Of a DNA stretch of 64,000 bases, positions 62,441-64,000 are shown one piece after another. The position numbers were made by a program, and so were the translations under genes. The number at the start of each line of letters is the position of its first letter. Position 1 is the first letter of the stretch. The stretch is from Diphasiastrum complanatum. Its lineage: Eukaryota > Streptophyta > Lycopodiopsida > Lycopodiales > Lycopodiaceae. The stretch spans positions 56,083,790 through 56,147,789 of the forward strand of contig CM055095.1 in assembly GCA_029204225.1 (NCBI GenBank), in the 5' to 3' direction. The notes under the pieces were generated by a model. The model was given only the letters and a program-made list of their open reading frames with translations. It was not told the DNA's origin and did no database searches.

Positions 62441-63141
62441 TGTGAAAGTACTATACTTTAGGACCATAAATGGATCTACAAAAGATCCACAAGAGTGATC
62501 GGATGCTTGCTTAACAATCTATCAAAAAACTAGTCATCAAAAAGTTGATCTAGATTGGCAATTTGACAAACAACAAGCATTAACAATCAAAAGCATTGAT
62601 CAACATTGAAATCCAAGCCCACACATGTGTACTATAGGCTGTAGTACGGCCTTCAACCTGAAAAACAAGTAGAAATTGATTTGGTTTCATTTGGATCACA
62701 AAAACTCAATGTACATAGTGAACTAGCTTGAGATTGCCAATGAGCTCCAAAATTTTTTCTATCTTCTCACTATGGAGAGAGGGAATACATAGCAAATTCA
62801 AATTCCTTCTTGAAGTTAGGTGGATTTCCAGCATGTAATAAGGAATTAACTCACTCTCCTTGACCTAAAATGAAACCCTAGTCTATTTCCTAGAGTTATG
62901 CTTGGTAGGTAGCTAGTTGGTCAAATTTTCACCTTAATTTTAGGTGTAGGTCCTATAAAGTAGGGATGACCACCAAATAGACATGACCAACTCTCTTGAA
63001 TTGACCTAACCTATATTAGGAGTGGGTTGCCACGTGGCATCTTGGCCTTACATGTGTGGAACCCAATTATACACAATATTTACAATGTTCTACATGGTCT
63101 TTGATCAAGCTAGATTTGCCAATTTTTGGCAATTCTTCACA
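62441..63141 (-). repeat. Element F 5' LTR
   Basis: It matches the left LTR along its length; the differences are mainly transitions (for example CACACATGTG for CACACGTGTG). Confidence 0.93.
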
Positions 63142-63515
63142 CTATCCATCCTCTCTACCCCACTGCTCACTAATCACTCTCTGCTCTATCTCTCATTCTC
63201 CCCAGCACGAAGTCCGCCTTCTCCTCCAGCTTCCCTACCCCATCCGCTATCGTATACCTCCTCATCAATCCCAGGCCTATGTTGCTCACGTCTCTCGTCT
63301 TCTGGACCACTTTCCTTCCTCCTCCGATGGCACTACCCAAGGCTCCCTCTTGACACACACCCTTACTACCGTCGCTCATGCCATTGCACCCCCTCGCCAC
63401 TTCTCTTCTCATCGTCGTACCCATAATAAATGGTATGACAACAACTGTTCTTTCTTCCAGAAATATGTCGAGTTTCTCAAACTCTCCAATTCTACTCTTT
63501 CTTTTTCCCATAGTT
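63142..63515 (+). pseudogene. Possible LINE-type fragment
   Basis: A plus frame reads LPYPIRYRIPPHQSQAYVAH, TTVAHAIAPPRHF and THNKWYDNNCSFFQKYVEFL. A basic linker then KxWYDxxC is common between endonuclease and RT of plant LINEs. Only this short piece is present and no catalytic residues were assigned. Confidence 0.3.
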
Positions 63516-64000
63516 CCCGTGGACCGTGGACGGTTCACCACAGTTCTTGGAACCGTACGGTTCACAAAATTTGGTTCCAAGAACCGTGGTGAACTGTGGA
63601 TTAATTAATTATTTATTTTTTATTTTTTTACCATGGATTTTGGGGGACAAAAGCCCCAAAAATATTAATTTAATTAATTGCATGAACCGTACCACGGTTC
63701 ATGGACTGTGGACGGCTCACCATAGTTCTTGAAACCGTACGGTTCACAAAATTTGGTTCCAAGAACCGTGGTGAACTATGGATTAATTAATTAATAATTT
63801 TTTATTTTTTTACCATGGCTTTTGGAGGAAAAAACCCCCAAAAAAATTAATTTAATTAATTGCATGAACCGTACCACAGTTCATGAACCGTGGTATGGTT
63901 CACTCCACGGTTCCCAAGACCCACAGTTCTTAGAACCGTGGGTTCTATGCTTCTTCCATGAAAAAGAAGCTTCAATACCTTCTCCATAAAAAGATAGCGG
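63515..64000. repeat. Tandem hairpin-rich repeat, period 182 bp, running off the window
   Basis: A 22-bp arm (63533-63554, ending TTCTTGGAACC) pairs with 63573-63594 (GGTTCCAAGAACCGTGGTG...) with one mismatch and an 18-base loop; the same hairpin recurs 182 bp later (63715-63776), followed by a partial third copy. CATGAACCGT/ACGGTTCATG at 63681-63703 is a further 10-bp palindrome. AT-rich segments (TTAATTAATT) lie between the hairpins. Confidence 0.9.

Larger units (their letters stand above)
58573..63141 (-). mobile_element. Copia element F: gag-protease, no RT or integrase core
   Basis: LTRs at 58573-59274 (702 bp) and 62441-63141 (701 bp) share inverted ends TGTGAA/TTCACA and differ at roughly 15-20 sites by eye. 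The PBS and polypurine tract are in place. The 3.17-kb interior has two adjoining ORFs. The flanks are not a perfect 5-bp duplication (ACTAA left, CTATC right; CTAA versus CTAT if read as 4 bp). Confidence 0.92.

Noticed and set aside
58568-63146. Target-site duplication for element F
   Set aside because: Flanks ACTAA and CTATC do not match as a 5-bp duplication; at best CTAA/CTAT.
63533-64000. CRISPR-like repetition
   Set aside because: Period, hairpins and plant context fit a satellite or foldback repeat; there are no spacers of constant length and no cas genes.

Overview
This is nuclear DNA of a land plant. The evidence is a spliced RER1-type gene with a 4.9-kb intron, exons or relics of other plant genes (a TOG/ARM-repeat protein, a PV42-like CBS protein, a Pol IV/V largest subunit), and dense, nested LTR retrotransposons primed by initiator tRNA-Met (the PBS core TGGTATCAGAGC occurs several times). 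Long introns and heavy retroelement load would suit a large-genome lineage such as a fern or gymnosperm, but the sequence does not fix the lineage. No rRNA, tRNA, CRISPR array or bacterial operon was seen.

Layout. 1-1.9 kb: last exon of a TOG/ARM-like gene (+). 5.6-11.5 kb: RER1-like gene (-), four exons, with an in-frame TAG two codons before the exon 3/4 junction. 12.4-20.1 kb: a 5'-truncated Ty3 element (+) with RT-RH-IN, an extra coiled-coil ORF after pol, and a 150-bp inverted repeat at both sides. 21.6-27.2 kb: copia remains (-), including a decayed full-length-type element with a 994-bp LTR. 27.2-30.4 kb: a second coiled-coil ORF relic, a copia gag start, and an LTR with the PBS on one side and RNase H/PPT on the other. 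30.4-37.4 kb: a block with no LTR structure and several gene-like reading frames that I do not recognise. 38.3-43.5 kb: a young gag-protease-only LTR element (-) with a perfect CCCTC target duplication. 44-58 kb: mostly unclear DNA, one intact 191-aa ORF, gene relics, low-complexity tracts and a truncated copia gag-PR cassette (+). 58.6-63.1 kb: a complete but pol-deficient copia element (-). 63.5-64.0 kb: start of a 182-bp hairpin-rich tandem repeat.

Most interesting region. Between 30.4 and 37.4 kb lies an intronless 129-aa histone H3-like gene with centromeric-H3-like core residues, a retained K4 context, and isoleucine in place of K9 and K14. It is transcribed away from an unrecognised ORF starting at 34807. 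The roughly 1.7 kb between their starts holds a phased array of a GC-rich motif in alternating orientation (pairs about 52 bp apart). Flanking ORFs, including a transposase-like one on the minus strand, are unrecognised. The block is a candidate for an undescribed mobile element or cassette, but it is partly decayed and its ends were not found.

Recurring theme. Three gag-protease cassettes that lack reverse transcriptase and integrase cores (elements at 38.3, 52.4 and 58.6 kb) each have a substituted ligand in the CCHC knuckle, and two also have an altered protease DSG motif.
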